64,000 nucleotides of DNA from Burkholderiales bacterium (GTDB lineage Bacteria > Pseudomonadota > Gammaproteobacteria > Burkholderiales > Burkholderiaceae_C), in the NCBI GenBank assembly GCA_003963075.1, contig RXJV01000059.1:49253-113252 (forward strand), written 5' to 3'. A program made the position numbers and the translations under genes. Under the pieces are notes generated by a model. That model was not told the origin of the DNA. It did not search any database and was given only the letters and a program-made list of their open reading frames with translations. Below are positions 49,272-60,600 of the stretch, piece by piece (positions within the stretch are counted from its first letter, which is position 1; each line of letters opens with the position of its first letter).

Positions 49272-50567
49272 ATGAACGCTTTACTTGCCCTTGTGCGTGC
49301 AGAGATCAAGCTGCACTTCTCCAACCGCCGCGCGGTGCTGATGAGCATCGTCGCGCCCATCCTGATCGCGGCCTTCTTCGGCAGCCTGTTCGGCGGCACC
49401 TCCAAGCCGGCCGGCATCGCGGTCGGCGTCGTCGATCTGGACCACAGCCCGCTGTCCGAGCGCGTCGTCGCCGCCTTGCAGGCCGAGTCCACGCTCAAGA
49501 CCACCGTCACCGATGAGGCCAGCGCACTGGCCCAGGTGCGCGCCGGCACGCTGCGGGCCGTGGCCATCCTGCCGGCCGGCCTGGGCCAGCAGGCACCGGG
49601 CGCGATGTTCGGCCGCGGCGACAAGCCCGAGATCGCGCTGCACTATGACCCGTCGCAGTCCAGCGCCCTGGCCATCGTGCGTGGCCTGCTGGCGCAGACG
49701 CTGATGCAGGAGGTGAGCCGGGCCACCTTCAGCGCCAACAGCCCGGTGCTGGCCGACCTCAAGCAGCAGGTTGAACGGGCCGAAGGCCTGGACCCCGAGC
49801 GCCGCGCCGACCTCGCACGCCTGTTCGACAGCATCGCTGCCGTCCAGCGCCGTGAGGCCGCGGCGCCGCAGGCGGCCGGCTCCGCACCGCAACCTGGCGG
49901 CCTGTCGCTGCCCTACACCACCCGCGAGGTCGAGGCCGTGCAATCCACCGCCAACGCCGCCCCCGTGGCCTACAACAGCTATGCCCATTCCTTTGCCGGC
50001 ATGGGGGTGCAGTTCATCCTGATGGCGGGCATCGACATGGGCGTGGGCCTGCTGCTGATGCGCCGCCTCGGGCTGTGGAAGCGGCTGCGCGCCGCGCCGC
50101 TGTCGCGGGCCCAGCTGCTGGGCAGCCGCATCCTGGCCAGCACGCTGATCTCGCTGATCGTGTTCGCGGTGGTCTATGCGGTCGCCATCGCGGCGTTCGG
50201 GGTGCGGGTGCTGGGCAGTGCGGCCGGCCTGGTGCTGGTGCTGGTCTGCTTTGCGCTGCTGACGGCCTGCTTTGGCCTGCTCGTCGCTGCGCTGGGCCGC
50301 ACGCCGGAGGCCACGCGCGGCCTGGCCATCCTGGCCACGCTGTTGATGGTGATGCTGGGCGGCGCCTGGGTGCCCGCCTTCATCTTCCCGGATTGGCTGC
50401 AGACCCTGTCCTTCGCGGTGCCCACCCGTTGGGCCGTGGACGCGCTGGATGCGATGACTTGGCGCGGGCTACCGTTCAGCGCGGCCCTGCTGCCCAGCGC
50501 GGTGATGCTCGGGTTCTCGGCCGCCTTTGCCGGTGTGGCGCTGTGGCGGTTCCGTTGGGAGGAGTGA
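49272..50567 (+). CDS. ABC-2 type permease
   Basis: A 431-residue membrane protein. One helix near the N-terminus (LMSIVAPILIAAFFGSLF) is followed by a large periplasmic domain of about 200 residues. Five hydrophobic segments lie at the C-terminus, with the LPYTTREVEA and SYAHSFAGMGVQFIL segments typical of YhhJ-like ABC-2 permeases. The start MNALLALVR has GGAGG upstream. It pairs with the ATPase to export an unknown substrate such as a drug or lipid. Confidence 0.88.
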   Translation: MNALLALVRAEIKLHFSNRRAVLMSIVAPILIAAFFGSLFGGTSKPAGIAVGVVDLDHSPLSERVVAALQAESTLKTTVTDEASALAQVRAGTLRAVAILPAGLGQQAPGAMFGRGDKPEIALHYDPSQSSALAIVRGLLAQTLMQEVSRATFSANSPVLADLKQQVERAEGLDPERRADLARLFDSIAAVQRREAAAPQAAGSAPQPGGLSLPYTTREVEAVQSTANAAPVAYNSYAHSFAGMGVQFILMAGIDMGVGLLLMRRLGLWKRLRAAPLSRAQLLGSRILASTLISLIVFAVVYAVAIAAFGVRVLGSAAGLVLVLVCFALLTACFGLLVAALGRTPEATRGLAILATLLMVMLGGAWVPAFIFPDWLQTLSFAVPTRWAVDALDAMTWRGLPFSAALLPSAVMLGFSAAFAGVALWRFRWEE

Positions 50568-50635
50568 CGCCGTTGTCCCACCCCGGTGCCGGGCCGTGAG
50601 GCCAAGGACATCGATCGGCCGGCGCACGGAACGCC

Positions 50636-51310
50636 TCAGCGCGCCGGCTGGAGCCAGTGCAGTTGGCCGTCGCCGATCACGGCGACGCTGGCCCCGTCGC
50701 GCGCCAGGTCGTCCTGCCGCAGGGTCAGCGCGCCCGTCAGGCCGCCGAATGCCGGCAACACGAGCACGTGCGGGTAGCAAGCGAAACAGGGCCGCCGCAG
50801 GCGATCGCCCGCGCGGCTGCCAAGCTGGACGGCCGGATGCCAGTGCCCAGCCAGCGTGAAGCCGGGCGTCGCGAGGGGCGGCGGCTCATGCGCTGCCAGC
50901 AGCGGCCCGAGCGGCAGCGCCGCGTCGACAACGCGCAGCGGCAAGCCCGGCGGATCCAGGCGCCGGTCGTGGTTGCCCCGCACCAGGACGGTGGGAAGCC
51001 GGGCCGCAAAGGCCCCCACCTCGTCCAGCAGGGTTGGCGTCAGGCCCGCGGCGCCATGCCAGAAGTCCCCGAGCACGACCAGTTGCTCCGCGTCGTGAGC
51101 CACCGCCAGGGCTTCCAGGCGCGCCAAGGTTCGCGCACTGCTGCCCGCCGGGACCGGTTGGCCTTGCGCGCGGAACGCGGCGCCTTTGCCCAGATGCAGG
51201 TCCGCGGCGAACAAGGTCCGCGCGGCCGGCCACCACGCGGCGCCGCTCGGCAACAGCCAGAGCGTTTCGCCCGCGGCCTCCAGGCGCAGTGCCCCGCTCA
51301 CCGGCGTCAC
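50636..51310 (-). CDS. pdeM: Ligase-associated metallophosphoesterase
   Basis: A 224-residue calcineurin-like phosphoesterase of the ligase-associated DNA repair cassette. Metal-binding motifs are [26 protein letters not shown] and AGHWHPAV. The start is a GTG overlapping the helicase stop (GTGA). It is the last gene of the four-gene run and probably acts on DNA ends or a nucleotide product. Its exact activity is not settled. Confidence 0.9.
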   Translation of the reverse strand: MTPVSGALRLEAAGETLWLLPSGAAWWPAARTLFAADLHLGKGAAFRAQGQPVPAGSSARTLARLEALAVAHDAEQLVVLGDFWHGAAGLTPTLLDEVGAFAARLPTVLVRGNHDRRLDPPGLPLRVVDAALPLGPLLAAHEPPPLATPGFTLAGHWHPAVQLGSRAGDRLRRPCFACYPHVLVLPAFGGLTGALTLRQDDLARDGASVAVIGDGQLHWLQPAR

Positions 51311-53817
51311 CGGCGTCTCCGGCGCGCCGGCGGGCGCTTGGGCTCGCTTCCCTGCCCGAAGGCCAGCCGCGCCGCCAGGTCCGGCACCGCCTCGCCGCCA
51401 GCCGCGGCCTCCAGCTCGGCCAGCATGCGGCCCAGCCGCTGCGCGAGCGACTCGGTCGACACCCGTTCGCGCAAGCGTTCGACCATCAACGGGAAGGCCA
51501 GCGGTGTCGGCCGGGCCGGCTGCTGCAGGTCGAGCGTCTGGCCTTCCAGCCGCTCCAGCGCGCGGCCGAGGGCGTCCACGTCCAGCTCGGCCGACAGCAG
51601 CTCCGCCTCGGCCTGCCGCAGCAGCCGGTTGTCCGGGTCGTGCTCGCGGAACACGTCGAAGTACAACGACGCCGACGCCTGCAGCTGACGCTGGCTGCGC
51701 GCTTCGCCGGGGTGGCTCTGGAAGATCAGCCCGGCGATACGCGCGATCTCGCGGAAGCGCCGCCGCGCCAGCTCGCTCGCGTTCAGGCTGGCGAGCACCT
51801 GCTCGCGCAGCGTCGCGCGGTGCACCGGGGCCAGCAGCGTGCGCAGCCGGGCGGGCCAGTCGATGGCGGTGGCGCTCAGCAGCTCCAGCCCGTAGTCGTT
51901 GATGGCCATCGTGAAGGTGGCGGGTGTGTCGCGCCCCGCGCGCCAGGCCAGCAGCGAGGCCAGGCCCAGGTGCACCGTGCGGCCGGCGAAGGGGTAAAGG
52001 AAGAGGTGGTGCCCGTCGGCCGAGGTCATGGCCTCCGCCAGCAGCTGCTGGGCGCCCGGCAGCGCGGACCAAGCGGCCTGCAGCTGCAGCAGCGGCGCGA
52101 TGAAGCGCATCTCGGCATCGCCGAAGCGGCCCTGCGCGGCCTCGTCCAGGCGCGCCAGCATCGCGCCGGCCAGCGTGTCGGAAATCGGCAGCTGGCCACC
52201 GCCCCAGCGCGGCAGCAACGCCTGGCCCGCCTTGGCGGTGCGCACATAGGCCGTCAGCCCCTCCACGCGCACCAGCTCCAGCGCACGGCCGCCGAGCAGG
52301 AAGACATCGCCCGCGCGCAGCCTTGCGATGAAGCTCTCCTCCACGCTGGCGATGCGGCCACCGGTCAGGAACTGCACGCTCATCGCCGCGTCCGACACGA
52401 TGGTGCCGATGTTGCTGCGGTGGCGCCGCGCCAGGCGCGCATCGGGCACACGCCAGACGCCGTCATCGTCGGGCACGACGCGCTGGAAGTCCGGGTAGGC
52501 GCGCAGGCTCTCGCCGCCGTGCCGCACGAAGGCCAGCGCCCACTGCCAGGCCTCGTCGCTCAGCTGGCGGTAGCTCGGCGCGCTGCGCACCTCGGCCAGC
52601 AGCTCGTCGGGCCGGAAGCCGCCGCCCAGCGCCACCGTGACGAGGTGCTGCACCAGCACGTCCAGCGGCGCGTCCGGCGGGCGGCGGGGCTCGATGTGGC
52701 CCGCCTGCACCGCCGCCCGCAGCGCCGACGCCTCGACGATCTCCAGGCTGTGCGTCGGCACCAGCGTGATGCGCGAGCGGCGGCCCGGTGCGTGGCCGCT
52801 GCGGCCGGCGCGCTGCAGCAGCCGCGCGACGCCCTTGGCCGAGCCGATCTGCAGCACCTGCTCGACCGGCAGAAAGTCCACACCCAGGTCCAGGCTGGCC
52901 GTACAAACCACGCACTTGAGCTGACCCGCCTTCATCGCCGACTCCACCCAACGGCGTGCCTCGGCGTCCACCGAGCCGTGGTGCAGCGCGATCAGCCCCG
53001 CCCAGTCCGGCCGCGCTTCCAGCAGCGCCTGGAACCAGCGTTCGCACTGCGAGCGCGTGTTGGTGAACACCAGCGTGCTGGCCGCGGCGTCGATGTGCTT
53101 CACGACCGCGGGCAGCATCGTCAGCCCCATGTGGCCGCCCCAGGCGAAGCGCTCGATGCGCGGCGGCAGCAGCGTGTCGATGGTGATCTGCTTGTCCTGC
53201 GCGCCGCGCACGATGACGGCGCCGGGTGCGAGCGTGTCGGCGGCTTCGTCCAGGTTGGCCAGCGTGGCAGACAGGCCCCAGGTCATCAACGCCGGGTTCC
53301 AGCGCCGCAGCCGCGCGAGCGCCAGCTGCAGCTGCACGCCGCGCTTGCTGCCCAGCAGCTCATGCCATTCGTCCACGACGACCAGCCGCACGCGTTTGAG
53401 CACCTCCGGCGCATCGGCGCGCGACAGCATCAGGCTCAGCGACTCGGGCGTCGTCACCAGCGCCGTCGGCCAGCGGCGCTGTTGCGAGGCGCGCTCGCTG
53501 GTGGTCGTGTCGCCGGTGCGGGCGGCGAGCGTCCAGTGCGGTGCGAGCGTGGCGGCGGCGTCCTGCAGTGCCAGCAGCGTGTCCTGGCTCAGCGCGCGCA
53601 TCGGCGTGACCCACAGCACCGTCAGCGGCGCCTCGGCGCCAGCCAGCGTCTGCAGCGCGCCGAGCCAGACGGCCAGCGTCTTGCCCGAGCCCGTCGTCGC
53701 ATGCAGCAGGCCCGAGCGGCCCCGGGCCATCTCGCGCCAGACCTCGCGCTGGAACGGGAAGGCCTTCCAGCCGCGCGCAGCCAGCCACTCAATCGTCGGC
53801 GCCGTGGTCGTCGCCAT
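51307..53817 (-). CDS. Ligase-associated DEXH-box helicase
   Basis: An 836-residue Lhr-like superfamily 2 helicase of the repair cassette. The motifs are [19 protein letters not shown] (DEXH), [20 protein letters not shown] and [11 protein letters not shown]. It overlaps the ligase end by 29 nt and the phosphoesterase start by GTGA. It probably opens damaged or 3'-tailed duplexes for the nuclease and ligase. Confidence 0.93.
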   Translation of the reverse strand: MATTTAPTIEWLAARGWKAFPFQREVWREMARGRSGLLHATTGSGKTLAVWLGALQTLAGAEAPLTVLWVTPMRALSQDTLLALQDAAATLAPHWTLAARTGDTTTSERASQQRRWPTALVTTPESLSLMLSRADAPEVLKRVRLVVVDEWHELLGSKRGVQLQLALARLRRWNPALMTWGLSATLANLDEAADTLAPGAVIVRGAQDKQITIDTLLPPRIERFAWGGHMGLTMLPAVVKHIDAAASTLVFTNTRSQCERWFQALLEARPDWAGLIALHHGSVDAEARRWVESAMKAGQLKCVVCTASLDLGVDFLPVEQVLQIGSAKGVARLLQRAGRSGHAPGRRSRITLVPTHSLEIVEASALRAAVQAGHIEPRRPPDAPLDVLVQHLVTVALGGGFRPDELLAEVRSAPSYRQLSDEAWQWALAFVRHGGESLRAYPDFQRVVPDDDGVWRVPDARLARRHRSNIGTIVSDAAMSVQFLTGGRIASVEESFIARLRAGDVFLLGGRALELVRVEGLTAYVRTAKAGQALLPRWGGGQLPISDTLAGAMLARLDEAAQGRFGDAEMRFIAPLLQLQAAWSALPGAQQLLAEAMTSADGHHLFLYPFAGRTVHLGLASLLAWRAGRDTPATFTMAINDYGLELLSATAIDWPARLRTLLAPVHRATLREQVLASLNASELARRRFREIARIAGLIFQSHPGEARSQRQLQASASLYFDVFREHDPDNRLLRQAEAELLSAELDVDALGRALERLEGQTLDLQQPARPTPLAFPLMVERLRERVSTESLAQRLGRMLAELEAAAGGEAVPDLAARLAFGQGSEPKRPPARRRRR

Positions 53818-55459
53818 GCGGGGCGGCCTCCATCAGTGCGCGCAGCGTGGCCAGCGTGTCGGCCTCGTGCAGCGGCTTGTCGTCGCGAATGCGCAGCATG
53901 CGCGGGAAGCGCACGGCAATGCCGCTCTTGTGGCGCGTGCTGGCCTGGATGCCTTCGAAGCCCAGCTCGAACACGAGGCTGGGCCGCACGCGCCGCACCG
54001 GGCCGAACTTCTCGACGGTGGTCTTGCGGATCTCGCGGTCCACACGCTGGATCTCCGCGTCGGTGAGCCCCGAGTAGGCCTTGGCAAAGGGCACCAGCAT
54101 CAGCTCGCCGCCGGTCGCTTCCAGCGCAGCCTCGGCCTCGGCGGCATCGCGCGGCGCGCGGTTCCAGACGGCGAAGCTGTAGTCCGTGTACAGGTTGGCG
54201 CGGCGGCCGTGGCCGGCCTGGGCGTAGACCAGCACCGCGTCCACGCTCAGCGGCGCGACCTTCCACTTCCACCAGGCGCTGCCGGTGCGGCCGATGCCGT
54301 AAGCCGAGTCGCGGTGTTTCAGCATCAGCCCTTCGACGCGGCGCTCGCGCGAACCCTCGCGAGCGGCCGCGAGGCCGGGCCAGTCGGCGGCGTCGACCAG
54401 CGGCGAGGTCGCGATGCCCAGGCGCTCCAGCCGCGCGCGACGCGCGTGCAGCGGCTCCTGCCGACGGTCCACGCCCTCGCTTTCCAGCAGGTCGTAGGCC
54501 AGCAGCCGCACCGGCGCTTCGGCGAGGATGGCTTTCGACAACCTGGTGCGGCCGATGCGCTTTTGCAGCAGCGCGAACGGTGCGGGCCAGTCCTCGCCGT
54601 GGCGCCAGGCCAGCAGCTCGCCGTCGACGACAGTGCCGTCAGGCCAGGTGCTGGCCTCCAGCTGCACCTCCGGAAAGCGCTCGGTCACCAGCTCCTCGCC
54701 GCGCGACCAGATCCACACCTGGCCGTCGCGCTTGACCACCTGCGCGCGGATGCCGTCGTACTTCCACTCGGCCAGCCAGTCGCCGCGCTCGCCCAGCGTG
54801 GCCGGTTCGGCTTGCAGCGGGTGCGCGAGGAAGAACGGATAGGGCTGGCCGCCGCGCGCGCCGGTCGCGTCCTCCGTCAGCAGCGCCTTGAAGCGCTCGG
54901 CCGTCGGCGGTGTGTCGATCTGCGTGTAGCCCATCATGCGCTGGGCGATGCCCGCCGCGTCCGCGCCAGACCACTCGGCCAGCGCGCGCTGCACCAGCAG
55001 CTTGCTGACGCCCACCCGAAAGCCGCCGCCCACCAGCTTCACGAACATGAAGCGCTCGTCTGCCGACAGCCCGCGCCATGCGGCCAGCACGGCCTCGCGT
55101 CGTGCAGCGGCGTCCGCCTGGCGCAGCGGCAGGATGCGCTGCGTCATCCAGTCGGCCAGCGGCGCGTCGAGGCGCTCGACCGGGTCCGGCAGCACATAGG
55201 CGATGGCCTCCGCCAGGTCGCCCGTGGCGGCGTAGCCGGCCTCGAACAACCACTCGGGCAGGCCCGCGGCCTCGCAGGCCAGCGCGCGCAGCTCGCCCGG
55301 AGGCACCGCGCGGCGAGGCGTGCCGCCGGCCAGCAGGTAGACGGCCCAGGCAGCGTCGCTCGGCGGTGCGTCGGCCAGGTAGCGCTTCAGCGCGGCCACC
55401 TTGGCGAGCGTGGACGTGCTCGCGTCCAGCGCCAGGTAGAGCGCGACAAACCCCTTCAC
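53789..55459 (-). CDS. ATP-dependent DNA ligase of the repair cassette
   Basis: A 556-residue ATP-dependent ligase. The nucleotidyl lysine is in [12 protein letters not shown], with [19 protein letters not shown] and WWKWK as further ligase motifs. An N-terminal domain of about 200 residues and the C-terminal OB domain are present. The start is a GTG overlapping the nuclease stop (GTGA). It joins nicks in repair; the main replicative ligase should be a separate NAD-dependent enzyme. Confidence 0.93.
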   Translation of the reverse strand: MKGFVALYLALDASTSTLAKVAALKRYLADAPPSDAAWAVYLLAGGTPRRAVPPGELRALACEAAGLPEWLFEAGYAATGDLAEAIAYVLPDPVERLDAPLADWMTQRILPLRQADAAARREAVLAAWRGLSADERFMFVKLVGGGFRVGVSKLLVQRALAEWSGADAAGIAQRMMGYTQIDTPPTAERFKALLTEDATGARGGQPYPFFLAHPLQAEPATLGERGDWLAEWKYDGIRAQVVKRDGQVWIWSRGEELVTERFPEVQLEASTWPDGTVVDGELLAWRHGEDWPAPFALLQKRIGRTRLSKAILAEAPVRLLAYDLLESEGVDRRQEPLHARRARLERLGIATSPLVDAADWPGLAAAREGSRERRVEGLMLKHRDSAYGIGRTGSAWWKWKVAPLSVDAVLVYAQAGHGRRANLYTDYSFAVWNRAPRDAAEAEAALEATGGELMLVPFAKAYSGLTDAEIQRVDREIRKTTVEKFGPVRRVRPSLVFELGFEGIQASTRHKSGIAVRFPRMLRIRDDKPLHEADTLATLRALMEAAPHGDDHGADD

Positions 55460-56484
55460 TCGGCCGCCTCCACGCCGTGCGTCTCGTCGCCGTACTCGGT
55501 GGCGAAGGCCTCGGCCTGCAGGCCCAGCTCGGTCAGGTAGCGCACCAGCGTGCCCTCGTCGCCGTGCGTGACGATGACGCGTTGCGCCTCGGTGGCGCGG
55601 ATGGCCGACAGCAGACCGGGCCAGTCCGCGTGGTCGCTGAACACGAAGCCGCGGTCCACGCCGCGTCGCCGGCGCGCGCCGCGCAGCCGCATCCAGCCGC
55701 TGGCGAAGGCGTCGCTGTGCGGGCCGAGCGCCTTGGCCCAGCGGCTGCCCTGCACGGCCGGCGGTGCAATGACGAGGGCGCCACGCAGCGACTTGAAGTT
55801 CGTCTCCGGCGTGACGGTCTCGACGTCGGGCAGCGCGACGCCCGCCTCGCGGTAGGCCGCGTTCAGCCTCGCGACGGCGCCGTGCAAGAGCACCGGGCCG
55901 GGCGCGTCGTCCGTCGCCAGCCCGGCGACGAGGCGCTGCGCCTTGCCCAGGCTGTAGCCCATCAGCAGCGCATGCTTGCCTTGCGCGGCGCAGTCGGCCC
56001 ACCAGGCGCGCATCTCGGCCAGCACCTCGGTCTGCGGCGCCCAGCGGTAGATGGGCAGGCCGAAAGTGCTTTCGGTGACGAACACATCGCAGCGCACCGG
56101 CTCGAACGGCGCGCAGGTGGTGTTGCAGTCGCCCGCGCCGCTGACGAAGTAGTCGCCCGCGACGACCCACACCTCGCCCCGATGCTCGATGCGCACCTGG
56201 GCCGAGCCCAGCACATGGCCGGCCGGGTGCAGGCTCAGCGTCACATCGCCAACGCGGCGCGGTTCGCCGTAGGCCAGGCCTTCCAGTGCAGCGTCGGCGC
56301 CCAGCCGCTCGCGCATGAGCCCGAGGCCGTCGCGGTGGGCGAGGTAGGCGCCATGGCCCGGGCGGCAGTGGTCGGCATGCGCGTGTGTGATGACGGCGCG
56401 GTCCACCGGCCGCCAGGGATCGATGTAGAACCCACCGGCTTCGCAGTACAGCCCCTGCGGCCGGCGCGTGACGAGATCGGGCAT
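55456..56484 (-). CDS. Ligase-associated exonuclease (metallo-beta-lactamase fold)
   Basis: A 342-residue nuclease-like protein of the SNM1/Artemis-type metallo-beta-lactamase group, first gene of the cassette. Motifs are VITHAHADHCRPGH (HxHxDH), LHPAGHVLGSAQVRI, VVAGDYF, FVTESTFGLPIYRW and FSDHADWPGLL. The AGDCNTTCAPFEPVRCD region is cysteine-rich. The start MPDLVTRRPQGL is chosen by family pattern. It should trim damaged DNA ends before ligation. Confidence 0.92.
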   Translation of the reverse strand: MPDLVTRRPQGLYCEAGGFYIDPWRPVDRAVITHAHADHCRPGHGAYLAHRDGLGLMRERLGADAALEGLAYGEPRRVGDVTLSLHPAGHVLGSAQVRIEHRGEVWVVAGDYFVSGAGDCNTTCAPFEPVRCDVFVTESTFGLPIYRWAPQTEVLAEMRAWWADCAAQGKHALLMGYSLGKAQRLVAGLATDDAPGPVLLHGAVARLNAAYREAGVALPDVETVTPETNFKSLRGALVIAPPAVQGSRWAKALGPHSDAFASGWMRLRGARRRRGVDRGFVFSDHADWPGLLSAIRATEAQRVIVTHGDEGTLVRYLTELGLQAEAFATEYGDETHGVEAAE

Positions 56485-56610
56485 GGGGCGGGAGTGTGCC
56501 CAAGCCACGCAGGGCGTGCGCCGGGTCGGACTCTGAGGGGCGCACCGAATGCTCGGCAACATCGGCGTGCAACGGCCTGGCAGGCGCCTGTGTCACGCGC
56601 TCGTCAAAAT

Positions 56611-56640
56611 TTGCCTGCAAGCCAAAAACCCGTGTATACT
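56611..56640 (+). promoter_or_regulatory. Sigma-70 promoter of tRNA-fMet
   Basis: TTGCCT (56611-56616), an 18-bp spacer and TATACT (56635-56640) form a strong-looking promoter. It ends 12 nt before the mature tRNA sequence. Confidence 0.75.
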
Positions 56641-56652
56641 GCTAGCTTCAGT

Positions 56653-56729
<77 letters not shown>

Positions 56730-56757
56730 AGAAATATCAAGTCCGACAAGGACCTAG

Positions 56758-56790
56758 CAAAGCCCGCCACGTGCGGGCTTTGTTGTTTCT
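56758..56790 (+). terminator. Rho-independent terminator after tRNA-fMet
   Basis: CAAAGCCCGC-CACGT-GCGGGCTTTG is a perfect 10-bp stem, followed by TTGTTTCT. It lies 28 nt past the tRNA end. Confidence 0.85.
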
Positions 56791-57601
56791 GGCGTTTGTG
56801 ACGAGAAAACGGCGGCCACGCTGATGCGTCCGCCACGCAAAGCACAGGCACTTGGCGGCAACCGGCCGCTGCCGGGCAACCCCCTGTTCCACATCGATCC
56901 ACGGAACCAGTGGTCAGCGCTGAGCCCTGCGCTACTGGCGCCACTGGCAGACCAGAGCATCACCGGTCGGGGCGGCCGGATGGCAGACGCGCTCCAGGCG
57001 ATGAGCTCGGGCAATAATTTTCCGCCCGTCGTGTCGGCCGCAGGAAACAACATCTTCTGCGCCCCACGGCTCGCCTCGGCAAGGACTGTAGACACGGGTG
57101 GCAGCTCAGCTCTGGCGAGCTCGCTGCGCCGGATGCGGAAGGCATGCCCAGCTGCTGAGCGCGACGTCTTGAGCAGCGCGCTGCGCTTGCTCGCTGCTTC
57201 CCCGACGTGCGACGCGCCTGATCATGCAGATCACCCGACCACACCCGATCGATCATTTATGCGCGGGCATTGCATTTCCAGTGACCAAGTGTAAGCTGCC
57301 CCCACATCAGTCGGCCGGTGGCCGTGGCTCTCAATTCCGCAGTTTCACGCCAAGGGTGAAACCCACGGATCAGCGTTTCCAGGCAATTTTTTGACTCGCA
57401 AACGACCAAGCGGCCGCGGCTCTCAGGCTGCGAGCGCGTGTTCCTGATGCTCTAGAAAATCGATGGCCCTCAATCCTTGACTGTCAGTTTGGCCTGATTT
57501 ACCGCCCCTGAACAACGATTCATTCAAGGTCTGCTGACGGTTTGTCGCGCTTCTGCAAGCAAAAGCGACCGGACGACCTACATCAACACAAGAGGAAATA
57601 T
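56791..57601. other. 810-bp gene-poor stretch between tRNA-fMet and autotransporter
   Basis: No open frame here looks convincing. Base composition drops visibly below the surroundings, most so from about 57280. It contains a hairpin GTTTCAC-gccaagg-GTGAAAC (57342-57362) and two related blocks GGCCGTGGCTCTCAA / GGCCGCGGCTCTCAG about 98 bp apart. A short minus-strand frame near 57423-57629 is not recognisable. It may be the remains of a mobile element, but nothing identifies one. Confidence 0.5.
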
Positions 57602-60600
57602 ATGATGGCTCAAAGCTCCGCTCAAACATGCAAGCATTCTTCTTGTCAGCAGCATTCGCGCATTACTCAACGCCCGCACAACCGACTGCCGCGCTTGAAT
57701 TTTGTTTGCCTGGCCATTGCCGCGCTGACGCCGGCAAGCGCCTACTCGCAGACCACCTTTGATTTTTCAAGTGGATGGAATGCGGTTGCGGGGAGCGTCA
57801 CCTATTCCACATCCACGTTTTCGACGACGAGCAAGGGCTCGCCGTTTCAATTGATCCCGCCGGCGGGTTCCGGCATGTACCGACTGCGCCCAAACAATGC
57901 TCTGACGGTCGATGGGGCTGCCGCAGCGGATGTCGCGCTGGGTTTGACCAACGGGACCGTGGCCGGCTTGCTGAACAATCAACCAAATTCGCCAGGCGTT
58001 GTAACGAACTTTGCGGTGCTGTCCAAGTCGATGACGCTGACTGCAGGAAGCTATTCCTTCGCGTGGGCCTTGAACGTCACCGACCCGGGTTTCAACGATG
58101 GCGCCTTATTCGCGGTGTCTGGCGGCGGCCAGCAAATTCTGCAATCTCTCGCCCGCGCCGGCGGTCCGGGAGATACCACCGGGCCTTCCCCCAATACTTA
58201 TGTCGCCTACACCTTCGACCCGAATGTAGGCGTCACTCCTTGGTTGACCACGACATTCACGATTGCCACGACTGGCACCTACAAGGTCAGCTTCGCGGAT
58301 TACAACTGGAACGACAGATTGGTCGATCCAAATTTTTTTATCGCCACCGCTTTGGGCACGTATACCGGCAATCCCCTGGCCGGCACCAATGCGCCGCCAC
58401 CAACGCCGGACATCACGCCGGGGACAGCTCTGGGTTCCGCTCTGATTGCCGGAAACGTGAATCCGGTGTTTGACGGTGGCACCCTCAAGGCCGATTTGCC
58501 GGGCCAGAACTACAGCAGCAATATCGCGATCAAGGGAACCGGTGGCAGCATCGATCAGGGCGGCCTGAATTCGACATTCAGCGGCGTTTTGTCTGACAAG
58601 GTCGCGGGCACGTCGGGCGCGCTCAGCATCATCAATTCCGGTACCGGCGGCCGCGTCACGCTGACCGGCATCAACACGTACACCGGCGCCACCTCGATCG
58701 CCTCGGGAGCGACGCTGGCCCTGTCGGGCGCCGGCAGCATCGCGGCCTCCAGCGGGCTCGTGAACAACGGCGTGTTCGACATCAGCGCCACCACGGCCGG
58801 GGCAACGCTGAACAGCCTCACCGGTGGCGGCAGCGTGGCGCTGGGCGCGAAGACGCTGACGCTGGCCAATGCCACGGGCAGCTTCACCGGTTCGATCAGT
58901 GGCAGCGGCAGCGTTGGCCTCACGGGCGGCTCGCAGACGCTCACCGGCATCAACACCTACACCGGGGCCACTTCGGTCGCCTCGGGGGCGACGCTGGCGC
59001 TGTCGGGCGCCGGCAGCATCTCGGCCTCGAGTGGGCTGGTGAACAATGGCGTGTTCGATATCAGCGCCACCACGGCTGGGGCAACGCTGAACAGCCTCAC
59101 CGGGGGCGGCAGCGTGGCGCTGGGCGGCAAGACGCTGACGCTGGCCACTGCCACCGGCAGCTTTACCGGGTCGATCAACGGCAGCGGCGGCGTCAGCATC
59201 ACGGGCGGCTCGCAGACGTTGACCGGCGTGCAGGGCTATACCGGGGCCAGCTCGATCGCCTCGGGAGCGACCCTGGCACTGTCGGGCGCGGGCAGCATCG
59301 CGGCCTCCAGCGGGCTGCTGAACAACGGCGTGTTCGACATCAGCGCCACCGCGGCTGGAGCAACGCTGAACAGCCTCACCGGGGGCGGCAGCGTGGCGCT
59401 GGGCGGCAAGACGCTCACGTTGGCCAATGCCACCGGCAGCTTTACCGGGTCGATCAACGGCAGCGGCGGCATTGGCATCACGGGCGGCTCGCAGACGCTG
59501 ACCGGCATCAACACCTACACCGGGGCCACGTCGGTCACCTCGGGGGCGACGCTGGCCCTGTCGGGCGCCGGCATCATCTCGGCCTCGAGTGGGCTGGTGA
59601 ACAACGGCGTGTTCGACATCAGCGCCACCGCGGCCGGGGCAACGCTGAACAGCCTCACCGGGGGCGGCAGCGTGGGTCTGGGCGGCAAGACGCTCACTCT
59701 GGCCAATGCCACCGGCAGCTTCAGCGGTCCGATCAACGGCAGCGGCGGCGTCGGCATCACGGGCGGCTCGCAGACGTTGACCGGCGTGCAGGGCTATACC
59801 GGGGCCAGCTCGATCGCCTCGGGGGCGACGCTGGCCCTGTCGGGCGCTGGCAGCATCGCGGCCTCCAGCGGGCTGCTGAACAACGGCGTGTTCGACATCA
59901 GCGCCACCATTGCCGGTGCGACGGTGAACAGCCTCACCGGTGGCGGCAGCGTGGCGCTGGGCGCGAAGACGCTGACGCTGGCCAATGCCACGGGCATTTT
60001 CAGCGGTTCGATCAACGGCAGCGGCGGCGTTGGCATCACGGGCGGCTCGCAGACGCTGACCGGCATCAACACCTTCACCGGGACCACCTCGGTCGGCTCG
60101 GGGGCGACGCTGGCGCTGTCAGGCGCTGGCAGCATCGCAGCCTCCAGCGGGCTGGTGAACAACGGCGTGTTCGACATCAGCGCCACCACGTCTGGCGCAA
60201 CGCTGAACAGCCTCACCGGGGGCGGCAACGTGGCGCTGGGCGGCAAGACGCTGACGCTGGCCAATGCAACGGGCAGCTTTACCGGGTCGATCAACGGCAG
60301 CGGCGGCGTCAGCATCACGGGCGGCTCGCAGACGCTTACCGGCAGCAACACCTTCACCGGGACCACCTCGGTCCCCTCGGGGGCGACGCTGGCCCTGTCG
60401 GGCGCGGGCAGCATCGCGGCCTCCAGTGGGCTGGTGAACAACGGCAGCCTCGACATCTCCGGCACCAATCAAGGCAGCAGCCTGCGGACACTCGCAGGTG
60501 CTGGCAATGTTTCACTTGGCAGCAAGACCTTGACGATCGGTGCGATGGTCGACACGTTCGCCGGCACGATCAGCGGCACGGGGGGCGTCAGCATCAATGG

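Noticed and set aside
56824..57294. Open frame of 156 codons after tRNA-fMet
   Set aside because: No ribosome-binding site, no recognisable domain, and an irregular composition. It looks like chance in gene-poor DNA.
57423..57629. Possible transposase remnant on the minus strand
   Set aside because: A short segment (TLNESLF) resembles transposase ends, but the rest does not, and no inverted repeats or further fragments are seen.
58555..60468. Series of open frames on the minus strand opposite the autotransporter repeats
   Set aside because: They recur with the 279-bp repeat period and reflect the codon pattern of the plus-strand repeats. They lack starts with ribosome-binding sites and encode low-complexity sequence.
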